From NCBI RefSeq assembly GCF_030814835.1, contig NZ_JAUSVS010000001.1:625001-689000 (forward strand): a DNA stretch of 64,000 bases, written 5' to 3'. The notes beneath the pieces were generated by a model. That model saw only the letters and a list, made by a program, of their open reading frames with translations. It was not told the DNA's origin and did not search any database. Every line of letters starts with the position of its first letter. Positions within the stretch are counted from its first letter, which is position 1. Made by a program: the position numbers and the translations under genes. Below are positions 7,849 to 18,469 of the stretch, piece by piece. Source of the stretch: Caulobacter ginsengisoli (GTDB taxonomy: Bacteria; Pseudomonadota; Alphaproteobacteria; Caulobacterales; Caulobacteraceae).

Positions 7849-9273
7849 TCAGGTCGAGCCGTCTCGGGCCAGGGCCCGCAGATCCTCGTCGGTGGGGTCG
7901 GAGGCCAGGATGATGTCGGTGGCCCGGCGCCAATAGATGCTGTCCTTGGGGAATTCCTGCCGCGCCCGGATGGCGAACTGGCGGGAGTTGGCCAGGGCTC
8001 CCATGACGAAATACTGCTCGGCGGTGGCCAGTTCGGCCTGACCCTCGTCGCCGTCGCGGGCATAGGCCAGCGCCAGCAGCCGCCAGGCTTCGGCGTTGTC
8101 GTCCTCCGAGAGCAGGGCCCGCTTCAGTTCGGCGACGCCCTCGGCCCGCTTGGCCTTGTCGTCCAGGTTGGTCAGGGTCTGGCCCAGGTTGATGCGCAGC
8201 AGGGCCGCATCCGGCTTCAGCTCGACCGACTTGCGCTGCGGGGCCTCGGCCTCGGCGATGCGGCCGTATTCGAACAGGATCTGGCCCTTGAGCTCGTAGA
8301 GGTAGGGGTTGTTGGGCTGCTCGGTCAGCATGACCTCGATCATCTTCAGCGCCCGATCCGGCTCGCGGGTCTGGTAGTAGGCGATGGCCCGGGCGTAGCG
8401 GGCCGGGAAGCTGGGGTCCTTGTCGCTGTATTTGCGCAAGGACAGCGAGGGGTTCATGAAGCCGTCGATCTTGGCCTTCATGATCTGGAACTTGGCGATG
8501 GCCTCGGGGCTGTCCTTGACGCCGTAGTGGGGCAGGGCCTCGATCTTGGCGCGCAGAGCCTCGATGCGGTCCGAGGACAGCGGGTGGCTGCGGAAGAAGG
8601 GATAGCGGCGCGATTCGTCGAGCACTTCCTGGTAGCGGAACTTGTCGAAGAAGGTGACCAGGCCCTCGGCGGACATGCCGGCGGCTTCCAGGAAGCCGAC
8701 CCCCGCCTGGTCGGCGCGGGATTCCTGCTCGCGGCTGTAGGTCAGGGCGCCCAGGGTGCCGAAATAGCCGCTGTTGCCGATCAGGGCCGCGCCGGCGTCG
8801 GGGGCGCCCAGGGCCATGGCCAGCACGCCCAGCCCCATGGTCAGCAGCATGGGCTTCAGGCCCGCCCGGGTCATCTCGCCCGAGCGCACCGGGTGGCCGC
8901 CGGCCAGGTGGCCGGTTTCGTGGGCCATGACCCCGATCACCTCATTGGGCGTATCGGCCTGCAGGATGGTGCCGGTGTTGAGGCCCAGCATCAGGCCCTG
9001 GGTGGCGAAGGCGTTGATGGTCGGATCGCCCACCAGCAGGATGCGCACCCGCTTGGGGTCCAGCTTGGCGACCACGAAGATCGGATCGACCTCCTCGTGC
9101 AGGGTTTCCTCGATCTCGGTATCGCGCAGCAGCGAGGGGCCGCGCTCCTGGCTCTGGGCGAAGGCGGGTGTCAGGGGGGCCAGCAGCATCGAGCCGACGG
9201 CCAGGGCGCTGATCATGGCCCGAATCGATTTCAACCCGAGTGGCTTGAGGGCGGAAGAGGTGCGCAGGGTCAT
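7849..9273 (-). CDS. M48 metalloprotease with TPR domain, BepA/YfgC-like
   Basis: A 474-residue periplasmic zinc protease. A signal peptide (cleavage near AFAQS, about residue 40) is followed by the peptidase domain with H-E-T-G-H in MAHETGHLAGGH (about residues 117-128). The third ligand region REQESRADQAG follows about 60 residues later. The second half (about 260-460) is a TPR array. This is the BepA layout; BepA degrades stalled outer-membrane proteins and helps LptD assembly. Transcription is leftward and continues into dsbA-like and the small membrane protein. The promoter must lie in 9274-9390, just downstream of the rne terminator. Confidence 0.9.
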   Translation of the reverse strand: MTLRTSSALKPLGLKSIRAMISALAVGSMLLAPLTPAFAQSQERGPSLLRDTEIEETLHEEVDPIFVVAKLDPKRVRILLVGDPTINAFATQGLMLGLNTGTILQADTPNEVIGVMAHETGHLAGGHPVRSGEMTRAGLKPMLLTMGLGVLAMALGAPDAGAALIGNSGYFGTLGALTYSREQESRADQAGVGFLEAAGMSAEGLVTFFDKFRYQEVLDESRRYPFFRSHPLSSDRIEALRAKIEALPHYGVKDSPEAIAKFQIMKAKIDGFMNPSLSLRKYSDKDPSFPARYARAIAYYQTREPDRALKMIEVMLTEQPNNPYLYELKGQILFEYGRIAEAEAPQRKSVELKPDAALLRINLGQTLTNLDDKAKRAEGVAELKRALLSEDDNAEAWRLLALAYARDGDEGQAELATAEQYFVMGALANSRQFAIRARQEFPKDSIYWRRATDIILASDPTDEDLRALARDGST

Positions 9274-9390
9274 GCCAGCTCGAAACTCCGGTTCACGCGG
9301 ACGAGCCTACCCCAGACCCACCGCGAACGCCCGCCGGTTCTCTCCAGCCGGGAAGGCTAGCTGGGGGCAAACTAACGGCGGAAGCAAGGC

Positions 9391-9420
9391 AAGGCGATCC
9401 CCGGAACCGAGGATCGCCTT
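9391..9420 (-). terminator. Hairpin terminator of rne
   Basis: A perfect 10-bp inverted repeat (AAGGCGATCC / GGATCGCCTT) with a 10-base loop, 11 bases after the rne stop in the direction of transcription. There is no long T-run, which is common in high-GC genomes. It separates rne from the M48 operon downstream. Confidence 0.7.
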
Positions 9421-9430
9421 CCTCTAAAGA

Positions 9431-12208
9431 CTATCGACGCCACCAGCCCTTCTTGGGCTTTTCGGGTGGGGCGAGGATTTCGGCGGGGTCGGGGACGACC
9501 GCGACCGGTTCCGGAGCCGGCTTGGGCGCGGCGACCGGTTCGGGCGCGGGCTCCGGTTCTGGCGCGGCTTCGATCACCGGCTCGGGCGCCGTTTCGAGCA
9601 CGGCCTGAGGCGCGGCGGCCTCGATAAGCGCTTCCTCGGCGGCGGGCTTGGCCTTGGCGCGGCTGCGGCGCTTCTTGGGCGCGGCCTCGTCGGGGGCGGG
9701 CAGTTCGACCCAGATGTCGGCCGGCGGCGCGCTGGAGACCGGCTCGGTCAACGGCGCTTCGACCAAGGCCTCTGCGACGGGGGCCTCGGCGCTCGGCTCG
9801 AGGACGGGGCGGGGATCGCCCCGGCCACGGCCACGGCCACGGCGGCGCGAACCTTCACCCTCGGCGCGCTCGGGGCGTTCCGGGCGCTCAGCGCGCTCGG
9901 CCGCTTCCGGCGCTTCGGTGCGTTCAGGCCGCTCGGTGCGCTCGGTACGGGGACCGCCCCCGCCTTCGAGATTGGCCGGGTCGTGCCAGACGAACACGTC
10001 GTTGTCGAAGGGCACGCGCGGGCGGGTCCAGTGGAAGCCGTCGGCCGGCTTGGTTTCGTCACGGCCGCGACGACCGCCGCGGCGGCCCCGGCGGCGGCGG
10101 CGGCCGGCTTCGTCATCGCCCTCGGCGTCTTCATCGTTGGCGGGGGAGGGGGCGCGGGCTTCGGCGCCGGCGTCGATCTCGGCCGGGCCGTCCTCACGGC
10201 GCGGACCACGGCCACGGCGGCGGCGGCCACGGCGGCCGTTGCGGTCGCCCCCATCGTCTTTGAAGTCACGGCCCTCACGGGCTTCGCGCGGCTCGCGGTC
10301 ATGGGATTCGCGCGGCTCGGTCTGGTCGCCGTCGTCCTCGAGGACCTCGATGGCTTCCTCGTCCTCATCGGCGTCGACATCGTCCTCGACGTCCATGTCG
10401 GCGTCGTCGGCGGGGTCGTAGGAGACCTTGGCCAGGGCCGGCAGGGCCTCGACCGGGTGCAGGCTGCGCTCGCCGCTGACCGTGCGGTCGATCTCGTGGG
10501 CGACATGCTCCAGGTGATCGTCGACCACGACGGTGACATAGAGGCCGTGGGCCTGGTGCACCCGGGCCAGATAGGCCCGCTTCTCATTGAGAATGTAGAG
10601 GCCGACGTCGCGCGGGACCTTCAGGGTCACCTCGCCGCCGCCCTGCAGGGCCTCCATCTCCACCGCCCGCAGCGCCGCCAGGGCGGACGATTCGGTCGAG
10701 CGGACGCGGCCCTGCCCCTGGCAGTGCTCGCAGACATGGGTGGTGGCTTCCAGCACGCCCGAGCGGCGGCGCTGGCGACTGATCTCCAGGAGCCCGAAGC
10801 CGGAGATGCGGCCCATCTGGATGCGGGCGCGGTCGTCCTTGATGCTGTCCTTGAACTTCTTCTCGACCGCCCGGTTGTTCTTCGACTCTTCCATGTCGAT
10901 GAAGTCGATGACGATCAGGCCGGCCAGGTCGCGCAGACGCAGCTGGCGGGCGGCCTCCTCGGCCGCCTCCATGTTGGTCTTCAGGGCGGTGGCTTCGATG
11001 TTCCGCTCGCGGGTGGCGCGGCCGGAGTTGACGTCGATGGCGACCAGCGCCTCGGTCTGGTTGATGACCAGATAGCCGCCCGAGCGCAGCGGCACGTTGG
11101 GCGAATATATCTGGGAAAGGTGGTTCTCGACCTTGTGGGCCACGAACAGCGGCGTGGCCTCACGGTAGGGCTGCACCTTCTTGGCCTGGCTGGGCATCAG
11201 CATGCGCATGAAGTCGCGCGCCTCGCGGAAGCCGGCCTCGCCCTCGACGAAGACGCCGTCGATATCCTTGTCGAAGAGGTCGCGGATGGCCCGCTTCACC
11301 AGGTCCTCTTCCTCGTAGATCAGCGCCGGGGCGATGGAGTGGAGGGTGGTCTCGCGGATGTTTTCCCACAGGCGCAGCAGGTAGTCGTAGTCGCGCTTGA
11401 TCTCGACCTTGGTGCGCTTGGCGCCGGCGGTGCGCACGATAAGCCCCATGCCCTTGGGCACGGCCAGGCTCTGCACGACCGTCTTCAGGCGCTTGCGGTC
11501 GGTGGCGGCTTCGATCTTGCGCGAAATGCCGCCGCCCCGGTCGGTGTTGGGCATCAGCACGCCGTAGCGGCCGGCCAGGGAGAGGTAGGTGGTCAGGGCC
11601 GCGCCCTTGTTGCCGCGCTCTTCCTTGACGACCTGGACCAGCATGATCTGCCGGCGGCGGATCACTTCCTGGATCTTGTATTTGCGCATCAGCCGGCGCC
11701 GGCGGCGCTCGACCTCTTCTTCCATGTCGTCGTCGTCGTCGGACGGGGCGCTGCGGCGGGGCGCGTCGTCCTCGTCTTCATGGTGCTGGGCGTTCTCGGC
11801 GGCTTCCGATTCGGAAATCTCCTCGCCTTCCAGCACCGCTTCCGGCGGCGCCTCGACAGCGGCGGCGCGCGAGCGGCCGTTGCCCCGGCCACGGCCACGA
11901 GCCGGACGTTCGTCCTCGTCGTCTTCCAGCGCCTCGCGCATCAGCGCTTCGCGGTCGGCGACCGGGATCTGGTAGTAGTCGGGGTGGATTTCGTTGAAGG
12001 CCAGGAAGCCATGGCGGTTGCCGCCATACTCGATGAAGGCGGCCTGCAGGCTGGGTTCAACCCGCGTCACCTTGGCGAGATAGATGTTCCCGCGAAGCTG
12101 TTTCCTGTTTTGGCTCTCGAAATCGAAGTCTTCTACCCGGGTTCCGTCAATGACGACGACGCGCGTCTCCTCCGGGTGAGCGGCGTCGATAAGCATTCTC
12201 TTGGTCAT
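9431..12208 (-). CDS. rne: Ribonuclease E
   Basis: A 925-residue endoribonuclease that initiates mRNA decay and scaffolds the degradosome. The N-terminal catalytic half has an S1 domain split by a long acidic/Arg-rich insertion (about residues 95-190), as in other alphaproteobacteria. The DNase-I-like catalytic region includes AIDVNSGRAT and IVIDFIDMEE, and the zinc-link CEHCQGQG comes at about residue 500. The C-terminal third is disordered: acidic patches, Arg-rich blocks (RRGRRRRGRG), then Pro/Ala/Glu repeats. The last residues, KPKKGWWRR, match the GWW motif that binds PNPase in Caulobacter RNase E. The start has GGAG upstream. It is divergent from amiC across a 450-base gap. RNase E usually controls its own mRNA through the 5' leader. 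Confidence 0.97.
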   Translation of the reverse strand: MTKRMLIDAAHPEETRVVVIDGTRVEDFDFESQNRKQLRGNIYLAKVTRVEPSLQAAFIEYGGNRHGFLAFNEIHPDYYQIPVADREALMREALEDDEDERPARGRGRGNGRSRAAAVEAPPEAVLEGEEISESEAAENAQHHEDEDDAPRRSAPSDDDDDMEEEVERRRRRLMRKYKIQEVIRRRQIMLVQVVKEERGNKGAALTTYLSLAGRYGVLMPNTDRGGGISRKIEAATDRKRLKTVVQSLAVPKGMGLIVRTAGAKRTKVEIKRDYDYLLRLWENIRETTLHSIAPALIYEEEDLVKRAIRDLFDKDIDGVFVEGEAGFREARDFMRMLMPSQAKKVQPYREATPLFVAHKVENHLSQIYSPNVPLRSGGYLVINQTEALVAIDVNSGRATRERNIEATALKTNMEAAEEAARQLRLRDLAGLIVIDFIDMEESKNNRAVEKKFKDSIKDDRARIQMGRISGFGLLEISRQRRRSGVLEATTHVCEHCQGQGRVRSTESSALAALRAVEMEALQGGGEVTLKVPRDVGLYILNEKRAYLARVHQAHGLYVTVVVDDHLEHVAHEIDRTVSGERSLHPVEALPALAKVSYDPADDADMDVEDDVDADEDEEAIEVLEDDGDQTEPRESHDREPREAREGRDFKDDGGDRNGRRGRRRRGRGPRREDGPAEIDAGAEARAPSPANDEDAEGDDEAGRRRRRGRRGGRRGRDETKPADGFHWTRPRVPFDNDVFVWHDPANLEGGGGPRTERTERPERTEAPEAAERAERPERPERAEGEGSRRRGRGRGRGDPRPVLEPSAEAPVAEALVEAPLTEPVSSAPPADIWVELPAPDEAAPKKRRSRAKAKPAAEEALIEAAAPQAVLETAPEPVIEAAPEPEPAPEPVAAPKPAPEPVAVVPDPAEILAPPEKPKKGWWRR

Positions 12209-12660
12209 GTAACCATTCTCCGCGGCGCCCTTGGAGTGTGAACTCCGGTCGCCTGCCTGTTGCTGGGGCGCGCGTCACGTCGACCAGCCGTCGGCCGCAA
12301 GCGGCGGAGACGATGGGCTGGAATGTGAGAACGTGGGCGCTGCCCATGAGGGTTGTTTGTTCTTCTTGTCGGACGCGCCGGGAAGGCGCGTGAAGCGGAT
12401 ATGAGCGTCTTAGCCAGAATTGGCGGGGCCTGACGCCGGCCCTTGAAATCTCTGCGCGTAGAAGTCGCCATCCAATCGCGGCGACCGGCGCGCGGGCGGA
12501 CATTACGCCGAAGCGGGGTCAAAAGGAAAGGACGGAACGGCGCCGGCGCAATTGACGCGGTCCATGCCTATAAAACTTAAGCGCTATTAACGCTTTCGCC
12601 ACCTCCCGCCGCCTATGGTCAGGGTTCGAGTAAGAACCAAAGAATTTGGGGTAGTGGGTG
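12209..12660. promoter_or_regulatory. Divergent rne / amidase control region with long rne leader
   Basis: A 452-base stretch without a convincing gene; the short open frames on both strands lack coding character. It should contain the rne promoter and its leader on the minus strand and the amidase promoter on the plus strand. The part at 12540-12600 is AT-rich. It has a TATAAAA run (12569-12575), a TTGACG at 12552-12557 only 11 bases before it, and a small inverted repeat AAGCG-N7-CGCTT (12579-12595). I cannot assign which promoter belongs to which gene. Confidence 0.45.
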
Positions 12661-13842
12661 ATGGGCTTGAGGGCCGCCGGAGCCGGAAGGCGCTGGACGC
12701 TGGGGACGATCGCGGCCGTTGGGCTGGCGATCGCCGCGGCGGCGGTCGGACTCAGCGCCCAGGGCGCCCCGCCGCCCGAGCTGCTCAAGGTCCGCCTGGG
12801 CGGCGACATGACCCAGACCCGGGTCGTAGTCGATCTGCAGAAACCCGTCAGCGGTAAGCTTCTTTCCGACGGCGCGGCCGACCGCCTGGTGGTCATCGGC
12901 CTGCCGGACGTCAGCGTCGGTCTCGACATGGAAGGGACCGGCCAGGGTCTGGTCCAGAGCTGGTCCGTCGAGCGCAAGGGCGGTCAGGCGCGACTCAAGA
13001 TCGCCTTGCTGCGCGACGCCGTCGTCGCCCGCCGTTTCCTGTTGCCGCCCGGCGACGGAGTGAAGACCTATCGCTATGTCATCGACCTGCAGGGACGCGG
13101 TCCCGCCCCGCCGATGAGCCAGGTCGCGGCCGCCGCCCCGATGGCGCCGACCCGGATCAAGGCTCCGGCCCCCGCGACCCGCAAGGTCATCGTCATCGAC
13201 GCCGGTCATGGCGGCAAGGACCCCGGCGCCGCCGGCGACCGCAGCCGCGAGAAGGACATCAACCTGGCCGCCGCCAGGGCGCTGAAGGTCCGGCTGGAGC
13301 GCTCGGGCCGCTATCGCGTGGTCCTGACCCGCAGCGACGACACCTTCGTGCCGCTCGAGCAGCGGGTGGCCATCGCCCGTAGAGCCCAGGCGGACCTCTT
13401 CATCTCGCTGCATGCCGATTCCGGGCCCGAGACGGCCCAGGGCGCCAGCGTCTACACCCTCTCCGAAAAGGGCGAGCGACGGGTCGGCCAGGTGCTGCGC
13501 CGCGACGACCAGCTGTTCAACATCAACTATGGCAGCCCCACGGTGGGCCAGATCCTGCTCGACCTGACCCAGCGCTCGACCAAGAACCGCTCGGCGGGCT
13601 TCGCCGAGCTGATGCTGGACCATATCTCGACCTGCGCCCCGCTGCTGCGCCGCAGCCACCGCGACGGCAGCCTGGTCGTGCTGCTGGCCCCCGACGTGCC
13701 GGCCGTGCTGCTGGAGATGGGCTTCATCACCAACGACGCCGACGAACGCCGCCTGATCGACCCGGCCGGCCGCCGGCGGATGATGGACGCCGTCGGCGAT
13801 TCCATCGACGCCTGGTTCGCCGCCCGGCCGATGGCGGGGTAG
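12661..13842 (+). CDS. amiC: N-acetylmuramoyl-L-alanine amidase, AmiC type
   Basis: A 393-residue periplasmic zinc amidase that cuts the bond between MurNAc and the stem peptide during division. A signal peptide/anchor (about residues 1-35) is followed by an AMIN domain (about 42-150), a Pro/Ala linker, and the Amidase_3 domain (about 173-388). Metal ligands are in IDAGHGGKDPG (His), in the Glu of REKDINLA and in SLHADS (His); the catalytic Glu is in LLEMGFITN. The ATG at 12661 is immediately preceded by an in-frame GTG (12658), so either could start. Downstream PBP1A is 138 bases away, a neighbourhood I recall as conserved in Caulobacterales. Confidence 0.93.
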   Translation: MGLRAAGAGRRWTLGTIAAVGLAIAAAAVGLSAQGAPPPELLKVRLGGDMTQTRVVVDLQKPVSGKLLSDGAADRLVVIGLPDVSVGLDMEGTGQGLVQSWSVERKGGQARLKIALLRDAVVARRFLLPPGDGVKTYRYVIDLQGRGPAPPMSQVAAAAPMAPTRIKAPAPATRKVIVIDAGHGGKDPGAAGDRSREKDINLAAARALKVRLERSGRYRVVLTRSDDTFVPLEQRVAIARRAQADLFISLHADSGPETAQGASVYTLSEKGERRVGQVLRRDDQLFNINYGSPTVGQILLDLTQRSTKNRSAGFAELMLDHISTCAPLLRRSHRDGSLVVLLAPDVPAVLLEMGFITNDADERRLIDPAGRRRMMDAVGDSIDAWFAARPMAG

Positions 13843-13852
13843 GGGCTACGCT

Positions 13853-13911
13853 CCCTACGTCTTGCCGCCCCAAGGGGACGAGGAGAGAGCGGAGCACTGT
13901 CCGACGTAGGG
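13853..13911. repeat. Inverted repeat between amidase and PBP1A genes
   Basis: CCCTACGTC (13853-13861) and GACGTAGGG (13903-13911) are perfect 9-base inverted arms around a 41-base loop that contains a CCCC-AA-GGGG mini-palindrome (13869-13878). It may be a degraded member of the intergenic repeat class seen elsewhere in this window, or an attenuating hairpin between the two genes. Confidence 0.5.
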
Positions 13912-13980
13912 TTGGGTCCCCTGTGCCCCCATTCCCACACCCGCCCGTGAGACGCCGCACCGCAATTGGCGCCCGGCCCG

Positions 13981-16428
<2,448 letters not shown>

Positions 16429-16464
16429 CCGGCGCCGGGACGTGGCTTCTGCCGGAAGGATTCA

Positions 16465-16604
16465 ACCACGAACAACACGAACAACACGAACGGGTCCGCG
16501 CTGAACGCAGCCAAATGGCCGAAGGCCGATCTTGAGATCGAGGACCCTTCGGGTCGGCCCAAGGTTGGCGAGGTCCCGTTCGTGTTGTTCGTGTTGTTCG
16601 TGGT
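16465..16604. repeat. Long perfect inverted-repeat element (REPIN-like) before prfB
   Basis: Two 30-base arms, 16465-16494 and 16575-16604, are perfect reverse complements. Each arm contains the 9-base unit ACGAACAAC repeated in tandem. The 80-base centre folds further: GGCC-GAA-GGCC, CGATCT-TG-AGATCG, and GACCC-TTC-GGGTC nested inside GGCCGA...TCGGCC. The whole would form a large cruciform or branched RNA. It lies between PBP1A and prfB and contains no ORF with coding character. I infer a non-autonomous intergenic repeat rather than a simple terminator. Confidence 0.85.
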
Positions 16605-16696
16605 CAATTCTTAGGGCGATGGCCGCCCCAACCACCTCTGGCATTTAAACCCGAGGCAGTCTATCTGCCGCTCCCTGACGTGATTGGAGTATTTTC

Positions 16697-17819
16697 ATGA
16701 GACCGGATGTCGAGGCCGCCAAGGCCGACATCGAGCAGACCATCGGTCTGCTCAGGAGGCGTCTTTGACTGGGAACCGGCCCTAAGGAAGCTCGACGAGC
16801 TGGACGCCAAGTCCGAGGACCCCACCCTCTGGGACCGCCCCACCGAAGCCCAGGCCCTGATGCGCGAGCGCCAGCAGCTGGCTGACCGGGTCGGCGCGGT
16901 GAAGAGTCTGGAGCGCGAGCTCAACGACGCCCTCGAATACGCCGAGATGGCCGACGCCGAGAGCGACGAGGAGTCGCTGAACGACGCCCGCCAGCAGCTG
17001 GCCGGCCTGCGCGCCCGCGCGGCCCGGGCCGAACTGTTGGCCCTGCTGTCCGGCGAGGCCGACGGCAACGACTGCTATGTCGAAATCAATTCCGGGGCCG
17101 GCGGCACGGAGTCCTGCGACTGGGCCAACATGCTGCTGCGCATGTATTCCCGCTGGGCGCAGGCGCATGACATGTCGGTCGAGATCATCGAGGAAACCGG
17201 CGGCGACACCGCCGGCATCAAGTCGGCCACCCTGCAGGTCAAGGGCGCCAACGCCTATGGCTGGCTGAAGACCGAGGCCGGCGTCCACCGCCTGGTCCGC
17301 ATCAGTCCCTACGACTCCAGCGCCCGGCGCCATACCAGCTTCGCCTCGGTCTGGGTCTATCCGGTGGTCGACGAGACCATCGAGATCGACATCAACCCCT
17401 CGGACGTCCGCACCGACACCTATCGGGCCAGCGGGGCAGGGGGCCAGCACATCAACAAGACCGACTCCGCCGTCCGCCTGACCCACCTTCCCACCGGCAT
17501 CGCCGTGGCCTGCCAGACCGGGCGGTCACAGCACCAGAACCGGGATGAAGCGTGGAAGATGCTGCGGGCCCGGCTCTACGAGGCCGAACTGCAGCGCCGC
17601 GAAGCCGCCGCCCAGGCCATCGAGGACCAGAAGACCGACATCGGCTGGGGCCACCAGATCCGCAGCTACGTCCTGCAGCCCTACCAGATGGTCAAGGACC
17701 TGCGGACCAACGTCGAAACGTCGGACACCGACGGGGTGCTCGACGGCGACCTGGACGAGTTCATGGGCGCGGCCCTGGCGCAGCGGGTCGGGGCCACGCG
17801 GGACGCGGTCGAGGGGTAG
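16697..17819 (+). CDS. prfB: Peptide chain release factor 2 (programmed +1 frameshift)
   Basis: RF2, which terminates translation at UGA and UAA. The gene is read in two frames. The first is ATG 16697 to an in-frame TGA at 16766-16768 (23 codons, then TGA). Translation then resumes in the +1 frame at GAC 16767, running to 17819. The codon before the stop is CTT, the stop is TGA followed by C, and an AGGAGG lies three bases upstream of CTT; this is the classic RF2 autoregulatory frameshift site, so the gene is intact and not broken. The product is about 373 residues. The GGQ motif is in [12 protein letters not shown], and the codon-recognition loop region is [10 protein letters not shown] (family SPF). 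Confidence 0.97.
16754..16769 (+). promoter_or_regulatory. RF2 programmed +1 frameshift site
   Basis: AGGAGG (16754-16759), spacer CGT, slippery CTT (16763-16765), then TGA-C (16766-16769). When RF2 is scarce the ribosome pauses at UGA and slips forward one base, restoring RF2 synthesis. All elements known to be needed are present. Confidence 0.95.
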
Positions 17820-17829
17820 GTCTTGAGAA

Positions 17830-17983
17830 CCCTTCCTCCTCGATGGAGGAAGGGCAGGGTTGGTGGTGCGCGCTCGGGGATGAGGGGACGAACTCAGGGT
17901 GGCGACCACGCCTCCCCGAGCGTTTCCGGGCACGCTGTGCCACCACCACCATCCCCAACCCTTCCTCCATCGAGGAGGAAGGG
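17830..17983. repeat. REPIN-like pair of inverted hairpins between prfB and bactofilin gene
   Basis: Two identical 25-base hairpins in opposite orientation: 17830-17854 (CCCTTCCTCC, loop TCGAT, GGAGGAAGGG) and 17959-17983 (its exact reverse complement). Each is followed outward or inward by a related GGTTGG/TGGTGG tail. The 104-base spacer has no gene. The two REP units can pair with each other or fold alone. It sits between the convergent ends of prfB and the bactofilin gene, so it may also stop transcription from both sides. Confidence 0.85.
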
Positions 17984-17989
17984 AGCTTT

Positions 17990-18469
17990 TTAGGACTGCG
18001 GCGTAGACGTCGGGTTCGGGTTCGCCACCGGCGCGGCCTGCGGGGCCGGGGTCGGGGCGGCAGGCCGCTGGAACTTCAGGCTGCGCCCCTGGAAGAACGC
18101 CCCGGTTTCCATGGCCAGCTGCTCATGGGTGATGTCGCCGTCGATATAGCTGGTGCCATACAGCCGCACCTGCTTGGCGGTCACGGATCCCACGACCCGG
18201 CCGCGAATCTCGGCGGCCTCGGCATAGACCGAGCCCTCGATATGGCCCGTCTCGCCGACCGTCAGCCGGCCGACGCGGACATCGCCGCGCACGGTGCCGT
18301 CGATCTGCAGTTCGCCGTCGCCGGCGACGCCGCCCTCGATGGTGATGCCGCTGGAGATCAGCGAGGCGACCTTGGGCTTGGGGCGGGCGGCGTCCGTCGC
18401 CGTCAGCGGCGGCGGCTCGGGAGCCGCGGCGGGCTTGGGCGGAGTCTTGTTAGTTGGCTTGCTGAACAT
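17990..18469 (-). CDS. bacA: Bactofilin
   Basis: A 159-residue cytoskeletal polymer subunit. The central right-handed beta-helix core (about residues 36-130) shows the repeating hydrophobic/glycine pattern (ITIEGGVAGDGELQIDGTV, then GDV, GHIEGSV, GRVVGSV, SYIDGDI). Flexible Pro/Ala-rich tails lie at both ends. Bactofilins recruit cell-wall enzymes, for example to the stalk base in Caulobacter. The start overlaps by 20 bases the end of an upstream M23 peptidase gene in the same direction, so the two are coupled. I recall bactofilin - M23 operons acting together in curvature or stalk shape. The bacA versus bacB assignment is by similarity of context only. Confidence 0.88.
   Translation of the reverse strand: MFSKPTNKTPPKPAAAPEPPPLTATDAARPKPKVASLISSGITIEGGVAGDGELQIDGTVRGDVRVGRLTVGETGHIEGSVYAEAAEIRGRVVGSVTAKQVRLYGTSYIDGDITHEQLAMETGAFFQGRSLKFQRPAAPTPAPQAAPVANPNPTSTPQS

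Noticed and set aside
7729..9360. 543-codon plus-strand open frame over dsbA-like and M48 genes
   Set aside because: Antisense shadow; the minus-strand proteins have catalytic motifs and signal peptides.
12577..12590. CtrA binding site upstream of the amidase gene (TTAA-N6-TTAA)
   Set aside because: The known site needs seven bases between the half-sites; here there are six, and short TTAA pairs occur by chance.
16465..16604. CRISPR-like short tandem repeats
   Set aside because: The 9-base units are contiguous, occur only three times per arm and are arranged as an inverted pair; no spacers and no cas genes.
16697..16768. prfB pseudogene because of an early in-frame TGA
   Set aside because: The stop lies in a complete programmed frameshift site and the downstream frame encodes full RF2.
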